This document shows positions 25,601-36,498 of a DNA stretch of 64,000 bases, one piece after another (position 1 is the stretch's first letter; each line of letters opens with the position of its first letter). Location: the NCBI GenBank assembly GCA_963580455.1, contig OY756963.1:27175555-27239554 (forward strand), read 5' to 3'. Source of the stretch: Euonymus europaeus. Its lineage: Eukaryota; Streptophyta; Magnoliopsida; Celastrales; Celastraceae. The position numbers were made by a program, and so were the translations under genes. Below the pieces are notes generated by a model, which worked only from the letters and a program-made list of their open reading frames with translations, did no database searches and was not told the origin of the DNA.

Positions 25601-26367
25601 TAGAAAATATAGTTGACAGAAAACTCAAGTTTATGAAGATTTCTCCCAGGATAGTGATTATTTATATCCCAAAAGTAAAACTTGAAGCAAAGAAAACTAA
25701 TATCAATCCAGCATGTAAAACAACAATCCTGATTTGGCAATATTTTGCAGTCTGTTTCAAGGCCCCAGCTAGCACAACCCAATTAATAACAATGCAGTAA
25801 AAAGCACCTAGCCTCGCGCCAAAGTCATTCAACACACACGCGAAAAAGTGTCAACTGTACATCTAATAGATACCAGAAATTATTAACGTAACTCAGAATC
25901 AAACTAATGACAACTGGCTAAGCATGAAAAAATACCTCCATCCATAGAACCAGAAAATACTCCTTTCAAGTAGTTTGGGTTCTTCGCCATACAGGACACA
26001 GCATCTATATGTCCATCCATAGCTCCTATAAATGGCCGTGCAAAAATCTACAAATAATAAAATTGAGGTAAAAATGTTTTGAAAGAACAATGGTCTGATT
26101 CATAACTCAGCTTATAAACAATTCATATTACCTTCTGCAATTTGGCTGAATTGAGTGCCCGTACATACTCCACAGCTTTTTCCTGCGGCCTGAGACTGGG
26201 GTCGAAATTTCGAAAGACTCTCTGAACGAAAATCTCGCGCTTTCAGAGACCATAATTGAATTCAAACTTGAAATTTCAAAAAACAAAAAACAATGCATCA
26301 CCTGAAGATCATTGCTTCTTTCTCTAGTGAATTCATCAGTAGAGCGCGATATTACTTTCACCTTCAT
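19678..26367 (-). CDS. SOF1: SOF1/DCAF13-like WD40 protein
   Basis: Nucleolar WD40 protein required for 18S rRNA processing (small-subunit processome); the human homologue DCAF13 is also a CUL4-DDB1 adaptor. Seventeen minus-strand exons join in frame to 452 residues: 26302-26367, 26132-26221, 25936-26047, 25553-25580, 24891-24989, 24642-24711, 24531-24565, 24362-24436, 24183-24278, 23090-23153, 22041-22094, 21649-21734, 21503-21563, 21358-21422, 20292-20397, 20059-20147 and 19678-19840. The N-terminus MKVKVISRSTDEFTRERSND is family-specific. WD units end in IRLWD, VRLWD, VDIWN, IAIYD, IRIFQY and LRLWK. The C-terminal Sof1 domain reads YHEAIKNRYKHLPEVNRIVR, then LPRPIYKAAALRRTMIEADR, and is very basic. 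The start is the first ATG in frame. Introns carry a SINE and a MITE that abuts one donor. Confidence 0.93.
20976..21353. mobile_element. Stowaway/mariner-type MITE in SOF1 intron 14
   Basis: A 378-base AT-rich element with terminal inverted repeats: left end CTCCCTCTATTCCAAAATAA, right end (read inward) CTCACTCCATTCCTAAATAA. It is flanked on both sides by TA (20974-20975 and 21354-21355), the target duplication of Tc1/mariner elements. It has no coding capacity. Its right end lies four bases from exon 14, so the exon's donor on the minus strand reads GT-TA-CTCACTCC, with the TA duplication and the TIR forming donor positions +3 onward. Confidence 0.85.
23495..23615 (+). mobile_element. Possible tRNA-derived SINE fragment in SOF1 intron
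   Basis: CAGCGTAGCCCAGTG resembles a pol III A-box, and GGGATCAAATCTC, about 55 bases downstream, a degenerate B-box. This matches the layout of a tRNA-derived SINE head. No clear body family or target duplication was recognised, so this is tentative. Confidence 0.35.
25243..25428 (+). mobile_element. Au-like SINE in SOF1 intron 4
   Basis: The tRNA-like head (ATGTGGTCTAATGGTAGAGT) is followed by a body and tail closely related to the element in CBP20: GTAAGGTCTGTGTACATCTT, CCCACTGTAGGAGCC, TTTGTGCACG and a T-rich end. It is inserted antisense to SOF1, within the intron. The B-box region is partly decayed (CAAGTTCCGTTTC). Confidence 0.72.
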
Positions 26368-26760
26368 TATGTCTTCTATTGCTGAATTCAATTGAACGGT
26401 TTCGATATTATGTCTTGATTAGGCTTGGCGAGATCATTCTTTGTTCCGATGGAGATAAACCCTGGAGAAACCTAGGAAAGGCGAGCAAAACCCTAAAACA
26501 AAAGAAGGCGTCGCATTATTTAATGGGCCTTGCTGACGCCACCCATTCTAGGGCACAAATTGACAAAATGGGCTTAAGAGAATGGTATGTGGGCAGTGGG
26601 CATATAAGGGGTGGCATTATTGAATGGGCCTGTAATAGTATTTTGGGCCGGAGTGTAGAGTAGTGCTGTAATGTAGACAAGGGAAAAGCCCCCGTAGATT
26701 GACGTTGCAATTAATAGGTCTGGACCCAATGGTATGTGGGCCTGGTTAATGACATCCATG
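26368..26760. promoter_or_regulatory. SOF1 promoter region with site II cluster
   Basis: Upstream of the minus-strand SOF1 gene there are TGGGCC motifs at 26524-26529, 26625-26630, 26644-26649 and 26737-26742, plus TGGGC-containing variants at 26570-26600. This density of TGGGCY elements fits a ribosome-biogenesis gene. Function is inferred from motif class only. Confidence 0.55.
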
Positions 26761-26907
26761 GATTTTACATAACAAGTATCGGATGTTCAAAAAAATAAAC
26801 TTGTATGTACGGGTTGTTCAGAAGATCTATCTTCTATTTGGTATTGCATGGTTTCACTCTGCAAGAACTTCGTTTCAAATTATTCTCTTGAAGCTCATCC
26901 TCTTCAT

Positions 26908-27493
26908 TAGGGCTGCACACCTAGTCGAATTTGACCCGATCCGATTTCTTTTTTAACACTTGAAATCCAATCCGATAGCCCGATTTTAAAATTCGGACTA
27001 TCGAGTTTCGGGTCAACCGAGTTACTAGATAATCGGGTCGAATTACCGAGTGATCCGGTTGAAAAATGAGTGAAATTAGTCAATTATGTAACTTGTGAAT
27101 ATGTCTCATGAACTGAACCTATAAAGCCCAAACTACATAAAACCGCACTTGTGGTGGCCCAATAACTAAACAACAGTCCAACTAAACCTCATTACTCCTA
27201 CTCAGATTAGTCAGATCCTATCCTACTCATTCTTTCAGTCAGTAATTCTCAATTTCTCATAGCCATGCCGTAGGTACTGCAGTAGCCACTTAATCAATAT
27301 TCAATAGCCACTTAATCATATAAGGGAAATTAGGTTAAAAGAGTGAAGAGTAAATAATATTTATTCTTTTTTTCTATGAAAAAAATATAACCAAGTTATC
27401 GGGTCACCCGATAATCCGGAATTCATCAAATATAAAACCCGATCCGGAATTATCGGGTCAGGTTGAAAACCCACTATCTGGTGTGCAAGCCTA
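26908..27493. mobile_element. Non-autonomous TIR element, hAT-like
   Basis: A 586-base element with ends TAGGGCTGCACACC and GGTGTGCAAGCCTA (12 of 14 positions inverted-complementary). It is flanked by the 8-base direct repeat CTCTTCAT at 26900-26907 and 27494-27501, the target-site size of hAT transposons. The interior is rich in TCGGGT/ACCCGA and GATCCGG motifs near both ends, giving further inverted similarity, and has no coding capacity. Confidence 0.75.
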
Positions 27494-27501
27494 CTCTTCA
27501 T

Positions 27502-27822
27502 CATAAATGATCCGCTTACCCCAAAATGACCTGGCCCAATAGGGAAAATCCCAATTCATTGGGCCTTTCGAGACTTAGCTTAGGCCTGTATCAAATATTG
27601 AATGTTTAAATGATAAAGTTTGCATTGCATCTTGTTCTCGGTTAAAAAGAAAACCTACTGGAAGAACTCTAATTGCATCTCAGTGCAAATAAAATGCATA
27701 AAACAGTGGAGTTCTCCTACAGTTTGGGAATAACCCATCTCGCAGATGGCTCTGTTTAGAGTTCATGTTGTAAATCACACCACTGTACTATCCTCCACAT
27801 ATAATCTGCACATATCATTACT

Positions 27823-27855
<33 letters not shown>

Positions 27856-28053
27856 GGTGCCATTTGTGACCAAAAACATGAGGATTTCTGAGGGGAAAGC
27901 AAGATTTTTTTTCTACAGCCAATATCTTAAATTTCAATATGAACATTAATGACAATCGAAAGTAATTGTCGACTTCTCTACTATGCATGTAGCAGCCACT
28001 AACGTTATGATGAAGAGAAATACAACACATAAAGCAAAAGAGATGGGCAAGCA
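27502..28053. other. 3' flank of the receptor kinase gene
   Basis: AT-rich spacer with a long (TA)n tract at 27824-27853. It probably includes the kinase 3' UTR next to 28054. Nothing else is recognised. Confidence 0.5.
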
Positions 28054-30465
28054 TTAACTTGAACTCGTAAAAGTTGAACTGGATGAAGTTTGCTGATAAG
28101 CAATGGCTTCATCAGGATTTTCTCCTAGGCCAAGGAGAAATCTTGGGATTGGTGGTGCACCCACTTCAGATAACCCCTCAAGTAGCAGGATCACCTGCCC
28201 CATACTCGGCCTATCCTTCTCATTCTCTTGAATACACCAACAAGCAACTCTACAAGCTTTGTTAAGTTCTTCTACATTAGTGTTGCCATCTAATCTGTCA
28301 TCTAACACCTGCACAACATCTTCTCCCTTGTCTATTATGTTCGCGACCCAGAGGGGGAAGTAATTGTCGATTTCATCATCTAATACCTCGCTGTTTCTCC
28401 TCCCTGAAATCAATTCAAAAAGCAACATTCCGTAGCTAAAAACATCAGCCTTTGCTGTTATGGCTTCACCTGAAATCCATTCTGGGGCAAGATAGCCCCT
28501 GGTTCCTTTCATTGTGGTCAAAACCCGGCTTAAGTCTCGTCCTATGAGCTTTGCAAGACCAAAATCTGTCAGTTTTGGTTTATATTCTGAATCCAGCAAT
28601 ATGTTCTCTGGCTTGACATCACAATGTATGATGCATTCTCTACATTTCTCATGAAGATAAGCCAGTCCTTTAGCAGTTCCAACAGCAATACCATACCTTG
28701 CATTCCAGTCTAGTAACTTGGCAGTCTTACGAAACAGAGTTGTTTCTAGAGAACCATTAGGCATGTAGTCAAAGACCAGAAGTCTCTGTGAACCTTTAAC
28801 ACTGATTCCACGCATGCGAACAAGGTTGATGTGTTGGATTGATCCAATCGTCTTCACCTCTGCCCGGAATTGCTTCTCACCTTGCTTCAGATTTTCGAGT
28901 TTCTTTACTGCTATAGCAGTTGAACTTGGCAATGTCCCCATGTACACAGTGCCAAAACCTCCCTCTCCAAGTTTTTTCGAGAAGTTCTTCGTTGCAGTTT
29001 TTAATTCCCGGTACTTGAAGAGCACCAAGTTATCCTCTACGGCCTCAAAGTCTCTGGTTGATTGTTTCCTCCAAAGAAGGACAAGGACAAAGGCGAAGAG
29101 AGTGAGAAACCCTGCTGCTGCTGCTGCAACAATCCAAACAGTCTTTCCTTTCGCTTTACCTCTAGTTTCTTTAACTACGTTTCCTTTCAAGTCAGATGCT
29201 GAAATTCGGATATGAAAATCTCTTCCCGCCTTTCCGTCTGGTACAAGTTGTTGAAGATTGAAGATGTCTCCTTTCCATATAGAACACCTAGTATCATAAG
29301 CAAAAGCATTGCATGAACAGTTGGTTGAGCATACCTTTTCACATTCTTCAATGGTCTTAGCTGTTGAAGACTCTGGATTCGCAGGAAATCGCATGTTGGG
29401 GATCACAACAAATGTGTATGTTCTTTCATTATAACATTGTAAAGGAGTTCTCCTTGTACATCCACCTATGTGATCTCCCATATCCCAATCTCCTGGAACT
29501 TTAGGTTCGAAACCCTCCGGGCAAAAGCAAAGAGGTGCCTTATCTTGATTGCAGATACTAAAAGGCCCACAGAATGCATAAACCTCACATTCTTGTTCCG
29601 GTCGACTCCAAAACAATTTCCATTCATTAAAGCTCTTCTGCCATACAAATTGTCTGAGCTGGCCATTGCTATCCACCATGAATCGAGTATAAGCAGAAGG
29701 GATGGCAGATGCATAAGTAAAGTAGCTCTCATTCTCATTCGAAATATATGTCAGATTCGTTACGTAGTAATTCAGTTGAATCTCAGGAACTTCGATGAAA
29801 ATCTTACCGGTCCATTCCCCACTTGTCCAATATCTTTCAGATTCATTCCATAGCAACAAATGACTTGTTCCGCCTTGTTCTACCTCAAGAGAGAAGGGTG
29901 CAGGTGCCGGATTTTGAGAGCTCTTCCAAGGAGAAAGCTTTTGCTTAGTAAGATTGTTGTACCCAAGCTTCCCACCTGGCAGCCAATGATCAGTTGGATA
30001 GTCAAAACTCTGCCAAAGAATTTTCGACGAATCTAATGCATCTCTTATGACAAGGTTACCACTGTCAAGAAGCATGGTAACTGTGGAATTAGGAGCCACA
30101 GATTTCGAACCAGTCGACCAAATAATGGTTTTGGACTGGTTCAGTAGAACCAAGTTCCCATTCTCAAGAAACTTCAAAGCCGAAGAAGTAAGGTTGGATA
30201 AAGGTTGTTGCCTATTTGCAACCCAAACCACTGTGTGATCTGGTATCTTTCGATACCATATGCCTACATAGTAGTTACGAGATTGACCTGGCGTGAAGAA
30301 TCCCAGTTCAAAATCTCCGGCAGGAGAGATTATTGTCGAGTTCCCAGAAATAGACTGACCAGAAAAGATGGTTTCAGATTTTTGTGAGGAACAAATTTTG
30401 AAGGACCAATACAAGAGTAACACAAGACATTGAAAGAAAAATGGTTTCTTGCTTTTGATATCCAT
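28054..30465 (-). CDS. G-type lectin S-receptor-like serine/threonine kinase (non-RD)
   Basis: Single-exon plasma-membrane receptor kinase, 803 residues, of the At2g19130-like class. Order: hydrophobic signal peptide (about 1-27, PFFFQCLVLLLYWSF), B-lectin domain (about 30-150, VGIWYRKIPDHTVVWVANR), S-locus glycoprotein region, EGF-like/PAN region with paired cysteines (about 290-425), transmembrane helix (442-465) and kinase domain (about 495-770). The kinase has GEGGFG at 500-505, the ATP lysine at about 521 (AIAVKK), HCDVKPEN at 614-621 and DFG at 634-636. HCD instead of HRD makes it a non-RD kinase, a class linked to immune signalling. The ATG at 30465 is chosen because it begins the signal peptide; the earlier in-frame codon at 30486 is TTG. 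The frame has no lesion. The ligand is unknown. Confidence 0.95.
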   Translation of the reverse strand: MDIKSKKPFFFQCLVLLLYWSFKICSSQKSETIFSGQSISGNSTIISPAGDFELGFFTPGQSRNYYVGIWYRKIPDHTVVWVANRQQPLSNLTSSALKFLENGNLVLLNQSKTIIWSTGSKSVAPNSTVTMLLDSGNLVIRDALDSSKILWQSFDYPTDHWLPGGKLGYNNLTKQKLSPWKSSQNPAPAPFSLEVEQGGTSHLLLWNESERYWTSGEWTGKIFIEVPEIQLNYYVTNLTYISNENESYFTYASAIPSAYTRFMVDSNGQLRQFVWQKSFNEWKLFWSRPEQECEVYAFCGPFSICNQDKAPLCFCPEGFEPKVPGDWDMGDHIGGCTRRTPLQCYNERTYTFVVIPNMRFPANPESSTAKTIEECEKVCSTNCSCNAFAYDTRCSIWKGDIFNLQQLVPDGKAGRDFHIRISASDLKGNVVKETRGKAKGKTVWIVAAAAAGFLTLFAFVLVLLWRKQSTRDFEAVEDNLVLFKYRELKTATKNFSKKLGEGGFGTVYMGTLPSSTAIAVKKLENLKQGEKQFRAEVKTIGSIQHINLVRMRGISVKGSQRLLVFDYMPNGSLETTLFRKTAKLLDWNARYGIAVGTAKGLAYLHEKCRECIIHCDVKPENILLDSEYKPKLTDFGLAKLIGRDLSRVLTTMKGTRGYLAPEWISGEAITAKADVFSYGMLLFELISGRRNSEVLDDEIDNYFPLWVANIIDKGEDVVQVLDDRLDGNTNVEELNKACRVACWCIQENEKDRPSMGQVILLLEGLSEVGAPPIPRFLLGLGENPDEAIAYQQTSSSSTFTSSS

Positions 30466-32545
30466 CTCTTCATGTACTGTAAGCAAGGCTTCACTGTCTC
30501 TCTTTGCTAAAGAAGCTGAGACAATCTTTATTTTATAGAACTAAAATATAAAACTACTGTCAACTTGACAACTAGTGAGCTGTTTAGCAAAGGAGGAGGA
30601 ACTCCAAGAATTTCAAAGTCAATGGAATTGACTTGGAGCACTTAATAGTTAATACAAATATCCACCTTCTATTACAGTTGACTTTGGATGTAACTCGTCT
30701 CTTGGCTGCGAGTGGATCTTTGTCAGATTGAGGCTTTAGTGGATCGCTTGACTGGAAAAATAAACATTTAGAGACCCCACGACAGTGAAATCTCGACTTT
30801 TGCTCGTGGTTGTACTGATTCTCAAGTAGGCATATTCTTGGATGACTTTTAGATGAGAAAAAACAGAAAACAAAGATGTGTGAACTCTGCAGGAAACCAC
30901 CCTTACATGATGGGTTTGGATACATTGGATTTTTGTGTTTTCATCTGTCACTCTGTAAGCTAGCCTAGAAAAATACATCCATGTTTCAGAATAACGACAT
31001 TTGAGATAATATTGTGTCCGTATGGCCTTGCCGTGTGGTGTGTATTCCTCTGCCGTAGTGAGGTGAATTACGGTCAGTTTTTGACGAAATCATTAAACAA
31101 AACTGTGGCAAGGTAGGTGAAGTGTTGTGCAGTTCATTGTATGAATGAGCAAAATTGTGGTGGGGTTAGTTCAACACTTCAACTATTGAGTGTTATTTTC
31201 TCTGACTGCAATAGTCAACTTCAAAACAAACAAAAAAAAGTATACCTCTACGATATGTCCAAATAGTGCATTAACATATGTCAACAAAACAAAACCCAAC
31301 ACAATAGTCAACTATATTGAGTGTTATTTTCCACGGTGTTTCCCATGTGATGTGAAGGAACCTATAGCTCTCATAGAAGAAGTTTTAGGAGGAAAAATTC
31401 TACGAAGTAGGGTAAAGTCAGCATGCTCAAAAGGTGGATTCCCTTGAAGGAGAACACTGTTGTTGACTTTGAAATAGTTTGCTCAAGTCATTTAATGAAG
31501 GTAGATAAGAACTTTGAAAAAAACACGCATTCAAGATGATCACAAATTGAAGAAGGCCAGGCAATAACTACTTTTTTTTAGGTAGAGGCATTGCATAAGA
31601 GTATCTGATAGAATCACATACATACCAACAACAAAAAAAACTAATTCACTATGTCCAACAGCTTATTTAGAGACCCTTGAAGTTCGCTGCCTCAACTAAC
31701 AAACAAAAAAAAGGAACACATACAAGAATCAAATAATATAATTAAATAAAGAAAAAACTATGTGATTAAATGCACAATATCAAAGAACTATTAAAAAGCA
31801 TTTTGGAAACCATAGAAATGCATTACATAGTATTGTATAGTTCGACAGGAAGATAACGGATTACAATATTTATTCTATGAAGCTGCTGACTAGAAGTTAG
31901 AACACACCTCAAAAGCATCCAATTATTTTGTGCAGAGTATTGTGTAAAATATTACAACACTACTCTATCTATCAAAATAACTTGATGAATAAGAGAAGTA
32001 CCAGAAGTTGCTTGTTGGTATGAAGGTTTAATCAAATCAAAGATGGCTTGCCATTCAAACATTTCCCCAGCAAACATCGGAACAATAGCTGGTTTCAATT
32101 TGTAAAAATGCTTCAGCCTACAAACAAATATGCGAATAGGTTCATGATGTTTAAAGGATCTTAGAAAATGAAACTTATAAGAGACATGTCTCTACAAATA
32201 GCAAAGCTGCGTGGAAGATTAGAAACATAACATATTGTAGATCTCTCTTTTGAGTACTGGGAGGCAGTAATTATGTGGCAGTACTCCTCCTTGGAAGAGA
32301 GCATTTCTATTGAGAAGAAGATGTTGTGGAGTAACAGTTGCTCCAACAAAACCTGAAAGAAATAAAGTTGGATTCAGTGGAAATATCTATAGCTAAATAT
32401 GCAAAAATTTAAGATAATTAAGCAGACATTGTGTTCCTCTCCAAAAAATCAAGGCAGTGAGGTGAACGTAAATCTGATAAAATAAAATTAAAAAAAAAAA
32501 CATTCTTTGAAAGATTGAACAAACCTAACAGCATCCATAGTAGTG
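30466..32545. other. 5' flank of receptor kinase and AT-rich spacer
   Basis: The first 700 bases (30538 to about 31250) are the upstream region of the kinase gene and recur, diverged, at about 44187-44890 without a kinase gene. From 31250 to 32545 there is AT-rich sequence with no supported gene; short open frames have no recognisable domain. Confidence 0.5.
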
Positions 32546-32550
32546 ATATG

Positions 32551-32732
32551 TGTGAGCTGTATAAATGATTGTGAGTGTGTGTGAGCTGTATTAGTGATTG
32601 TGAGTGTGTGTGAGTACTGAGTTGTATTAGTGTTGTATCTCATGTGTGTGAGCTGTATGCATGAGCTGTATCAGTGTATATAAGTGTGATGTATCTATCT
32701 AAACATAATAAGAAATACATAAATTTCTAACA
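32551..32732 (+). repeat. 5' LTR of the copia element
   Basis: A 182-base LTR, TGTGAGCTG...TTCTAACA. It is longer than the 3' LTR because its 5' part carries a roughly 29-base unit (TGTGAGCTGTAT-A-TGATTGTGAGTG) about twice. The last 100 or so bases differ from the 3' LTR at only about three positions. Confidence 0.85.
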
Positions 32733-33399
32733 TGGTATCGGAGCGATTCGTTATCTTCTGTGGTGTTCCGGTGTGCACTGTTCCATCTCCATTGTGCATA
32801 CTCCGTTAGCTTCATTCTGGTTCCTTTCAACGAGCTATCTCTGTTCTCGATCGAGTTTGGAGATCCAGTTCGGCAGACAGGTTTCCGGTGACCAGTTAAG
32901 CTTTTCGGCTTTCCGATGCTTCTGCCAGTGATTCGGTGCTTTCGCCAGTGACGCTATTGTCTTCTCCAGTGACACGATCGTCTTTTCTTTTTGTTTCGAT
33001 CAAACCGGTGACCTCATCTTCTTGTTCCAATCTCTCTGGTTCTTTCTGGTGCGCAAGGCGCAAGTCTCCTCCAGCGCGCGACTCGTTCTGCGGTGTCTCC
33101 TCGTTCCCTCTAGCGCGAGGTTCTTTCTGTGCGTGTCTTCTAATCTCCCTGGTACTCTGCTCGATCCCAACTGATATTTCTGATCTGCTCGCCGTCACCT
33201 AGGCTGCACCTCCGGTGTGCTTTCAGATCTGCGGAAGCCATCGTTTTCGATCTCTGTTTACCGGTTCGAAGGTGGTGTTTTGTTGTCTTTGGTTTTGATT
33301 ATTTGGGCTTCACCTCATGTGGCCTTCATTCTTTGGGCTTTGCTTCGGAGGCCTTGATTCTTAATTATTTGGACTTATTTTGGGCTTATTTTGGGCCAA

Positions 33400-33640
33400 G
33401 GTTGCCCAATCTGAAAAGTTTTGAAATTTATAATTTGCTCCCTGATAGTTCTAAAAATTTCATTTGGACCCTAAAACTTTTGAAACTTTGCATATTGCTC
33501 CCTAAACTTCTTGGAATTCACAGTTTGATCCTTGTAATTTTTGGAATTTGTATTTTGATCCCCATAGTTTTGTCATTTCTATTTTGATCCTTGATCTTTC
33601 TGAAATTTTGGATTTTGATCCCTAACGTTTTCACGAACCA
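33400..33640 (+). repeat. Degenerate minisatellite in the copia leader
   Basis: At least six diverged copies of a unit of about 32-35 bases, consensus near TTTTGATCCCTNTAGTTTTT followed by GGAATTTG. They lie between the primer site and the protease frame, where gag would be expected. Confidence 0.65.
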
Positions 33641-35452
33641 CTATCTTCAGTAGATGGTGAATTCTTTCTCCTCATTTACATCTGTCATGACTTCCAGTAC
33701 TTCAGGTTTGCTAGATTCTTTGTTAGGTATCCCTTCTTCTATATGGATAATTGACTCTGGTGCTGCGTTCCATGACTCCTAATAAATCTCTCTTACATAA
33801 CTGTGTTTCACCTTCATCCCCTATGAATATTCATACTGCTAATGGTACTTCTTTAGCTGTAGCTTCTATTGGTTCTATTCCTATGTCTCCTTCCACTCAT
33901 GTTTCTCTTCCTCATGTTTTGTATGTTCCTGAATTGTCTGTCAACCTTTTGTTCATTAGTTAACTTGATAATGCTGGTTTTGACATTCATTTTTGATTTT
34001 TTCTGTCTGTTGTGTGCAGGATCGAAAGTCGGGAAAATAGATTGGGACCGGCCTCAAGATTGCCGATGTTTATGTGGTGGAGTAGTTTCATTTGCCAGTT
34101 GTTCCTTACATTTAGATGAAGTGTCAAGTAAATTTTTCTTTGGCATGCTAGGTTAGGTCATTTGTCAGCTGAGCGTTTATGTCGATTATCTTCTTCGGGG
34201 AAATTGGGTCCAGTCTCCACTAGTGATATTTCTGATTGTCGTAGTTGTAAACTTGCTAAGCAAACTGTATTACCCTTTCATAAAAGTGTCTCCATCTCTC
34301 CCTCGCCCTTCTCTCTTGTTCATACTGACGTGTGGGGTCCTGCTCCAATTGCTACAAAGGGGGGATTTGTATACTATGTTTCCTTTGTGGATGACAATAC
34401 TCGGTTTACTTGGGTTTATCTAATGAACATAAGTTTGATTTTTATCAAATTTATCGCCCTTTTCAATCTTTGATCACCACTCAATTTTCCATTACCATAA
34501 AATTTTGCGTTATAATCGTGGGGGGAATATCTTAAGAAAGAGTTCATTGAATATTTGTCTGATCAGGGTACCATTCATCAGTCTTCCAGTTCTAATATCT
34601 AGCTCAAAATGGCCGTGCCGAACACAAACATCGGCATATTCTTGAAACTACCAGGTGTCTTCTTTTATCCTCTTCTGTTCCTGGTTCCTTCTAGGGTGAA
34701 GCTGTTCTTACTGCTACATTTCTTCTTAATAGGATGCCCACTCCCATTCTTTATGGTAAATCTCCTTATAAGGCTATATTTTCTCAACCTCCTAACTATA
34801 ATTTGCTTCGAGTCTTTAGTTGTGCCTGTTTGTTATGCTTCCCCGCAAAGATCGCACTAAACTCAGTGCTCGTTCCATTCTCTATGTTTTCATAGGATAT
34901 AGTCTCACTCAAAAGGGGTATCGATGTTATGATCCTATTTCTCATCGTCTATATGTCTCCCGACATGTTGTATTCCTAGAACGTCTATCATATTATCTTC
35001 TTTCATCTCTGACTCCCTCAATTTTTAAAGAAGAATTAGTTCATATTGATCCTTTTCCTACTGATGTTGTTCTGATGAATACATTTCTACCATCCCTTCC
35101 ACTACCACAGTACTGTTGTCTAGCGATTCTGATTCTACCTCTATTCCTATTGATTGTTCGACAGTTTACTCCCGCAACCAACAACGCTTCAACACATCTT
35201 TGGTAACTCCTGTATTGCCAGAACCTTCTGCTATTTTGGAATCTGATCCTGCTCCTGCTTCTGTCTCTACTATCATCACATCTGATCTACCTCGTAGGTA
35301 TCCTCTTTGGGATCGACGGCCCATCACTAAATTCAATCTTCTCTCCACTTGTTTTTTTTATTTCTTATCGTACTATTTTATCTGCTATTCACTCTTTCTT
35401 TGAGCCTCAGTCATACAGAGAAGCCTCCTAGGATCCAAATTGGGTTCATGCG

Positions 35453-36498
35453 ATGAATGATGAACTTTCTGCTCTTGAAAAGACTTATACTTGGGAGTTG
35501 GTGCCTCATCCTTCGGAACAGAACATTGTGGGTTGTAAATGGATTTGCAAAGTCAAAACTCATTTCGATGGCTCTCTGGAGCGGTATAAGGATCAACTTG
35601 TCGCTAAAGGGTTGTCTCAAAAATACGGTATTGACTATGAGGAGACTTTTGCTCCTGTAGCCAAAATAACTTTTGTCCGCACATTAATCTCTATAGCTGC
35701 CGTCAAAACTTGGTCGTTGTATCAGACGGATGCTAAGAATGCCTTTCTTAATGGTTCTCTCTCTGAGAAAGTTTATATGAAACCTCCTCCTGGTTTATCT
35801 CATCCTCCTGGCTATGTTAGTCGATTACGCAAGGCTCTCTATGGTCTTAAACAAGCTTCCCAAGCCTGGTATGAATGTTTTGAGGAAGCTATTACTCAGC
35901 TTGGATTTCGTTCTAGTGATAATGATTCTGCTCTATTTCTTCTGCATACTGATGCTGGTATAGTGGTCCTTCTTCTTTATGTTGATGACATGATTATCAC
36001 TGGATCTGATCCTAATGCTATTTCCCGTGTGAAAAGACATCTTTCCAGTATATTTGAGATGAAAGATTTGGGTCACTTGAGTTATTTTCTTGGCATTGAA
36101 GTTGCATATTCTCCTAAAGGGTACTTTTTGTCTTAGGCCAAATATGCTAATGAAGTGATTCATCGTGCTCGTCTCACTAATTCTAAAATTATTGCTACTC
36201 TAATGGAGCTCAATCTTCGACTCAATTCTACTGATGAGACTCCTCTTGAAGGCCCTACTCTCTATCACGAGCTTGTTGGATGTTTGGTATACCGAACTAT
36301 CATGCGCCCTGATATAGCTTATGTTGTTCATATTGTGAGTCAGTTCGTATCTGCTCCCCATTCCTGTCATTGGGCTGCTTTGGTGTGTATTATGCGTTAT
36401 CTTCGAGACACTATTTTTAATGGTGTCTTAATGTCATCTACTTCCTCTCTAGAACTTCGTGGTTATTCTGATGTTGATTGGGCTGGTGATGTCTAAGA
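35453..36498 (+). pseudogene. Copia reverse transcriptase/RNase H reading frame, broken
   Basis: The longest surviving part of pol. It shows the copia RT landmarks (VGCKWICKVK, YKDQLVAKG, QTDAKNAFLNG, ALYGLKQA, LLLYVDDMII, FEMKDLGHLSYFLGIE), then the RNase H start (GYSDVDWAGDV). Stops occur at about 36134 (TAG) and 36496 (TAA), with further stops and a frame change downstream. It is a decayed enzyme of a transposable element with no host role. Confidence 0.88.
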
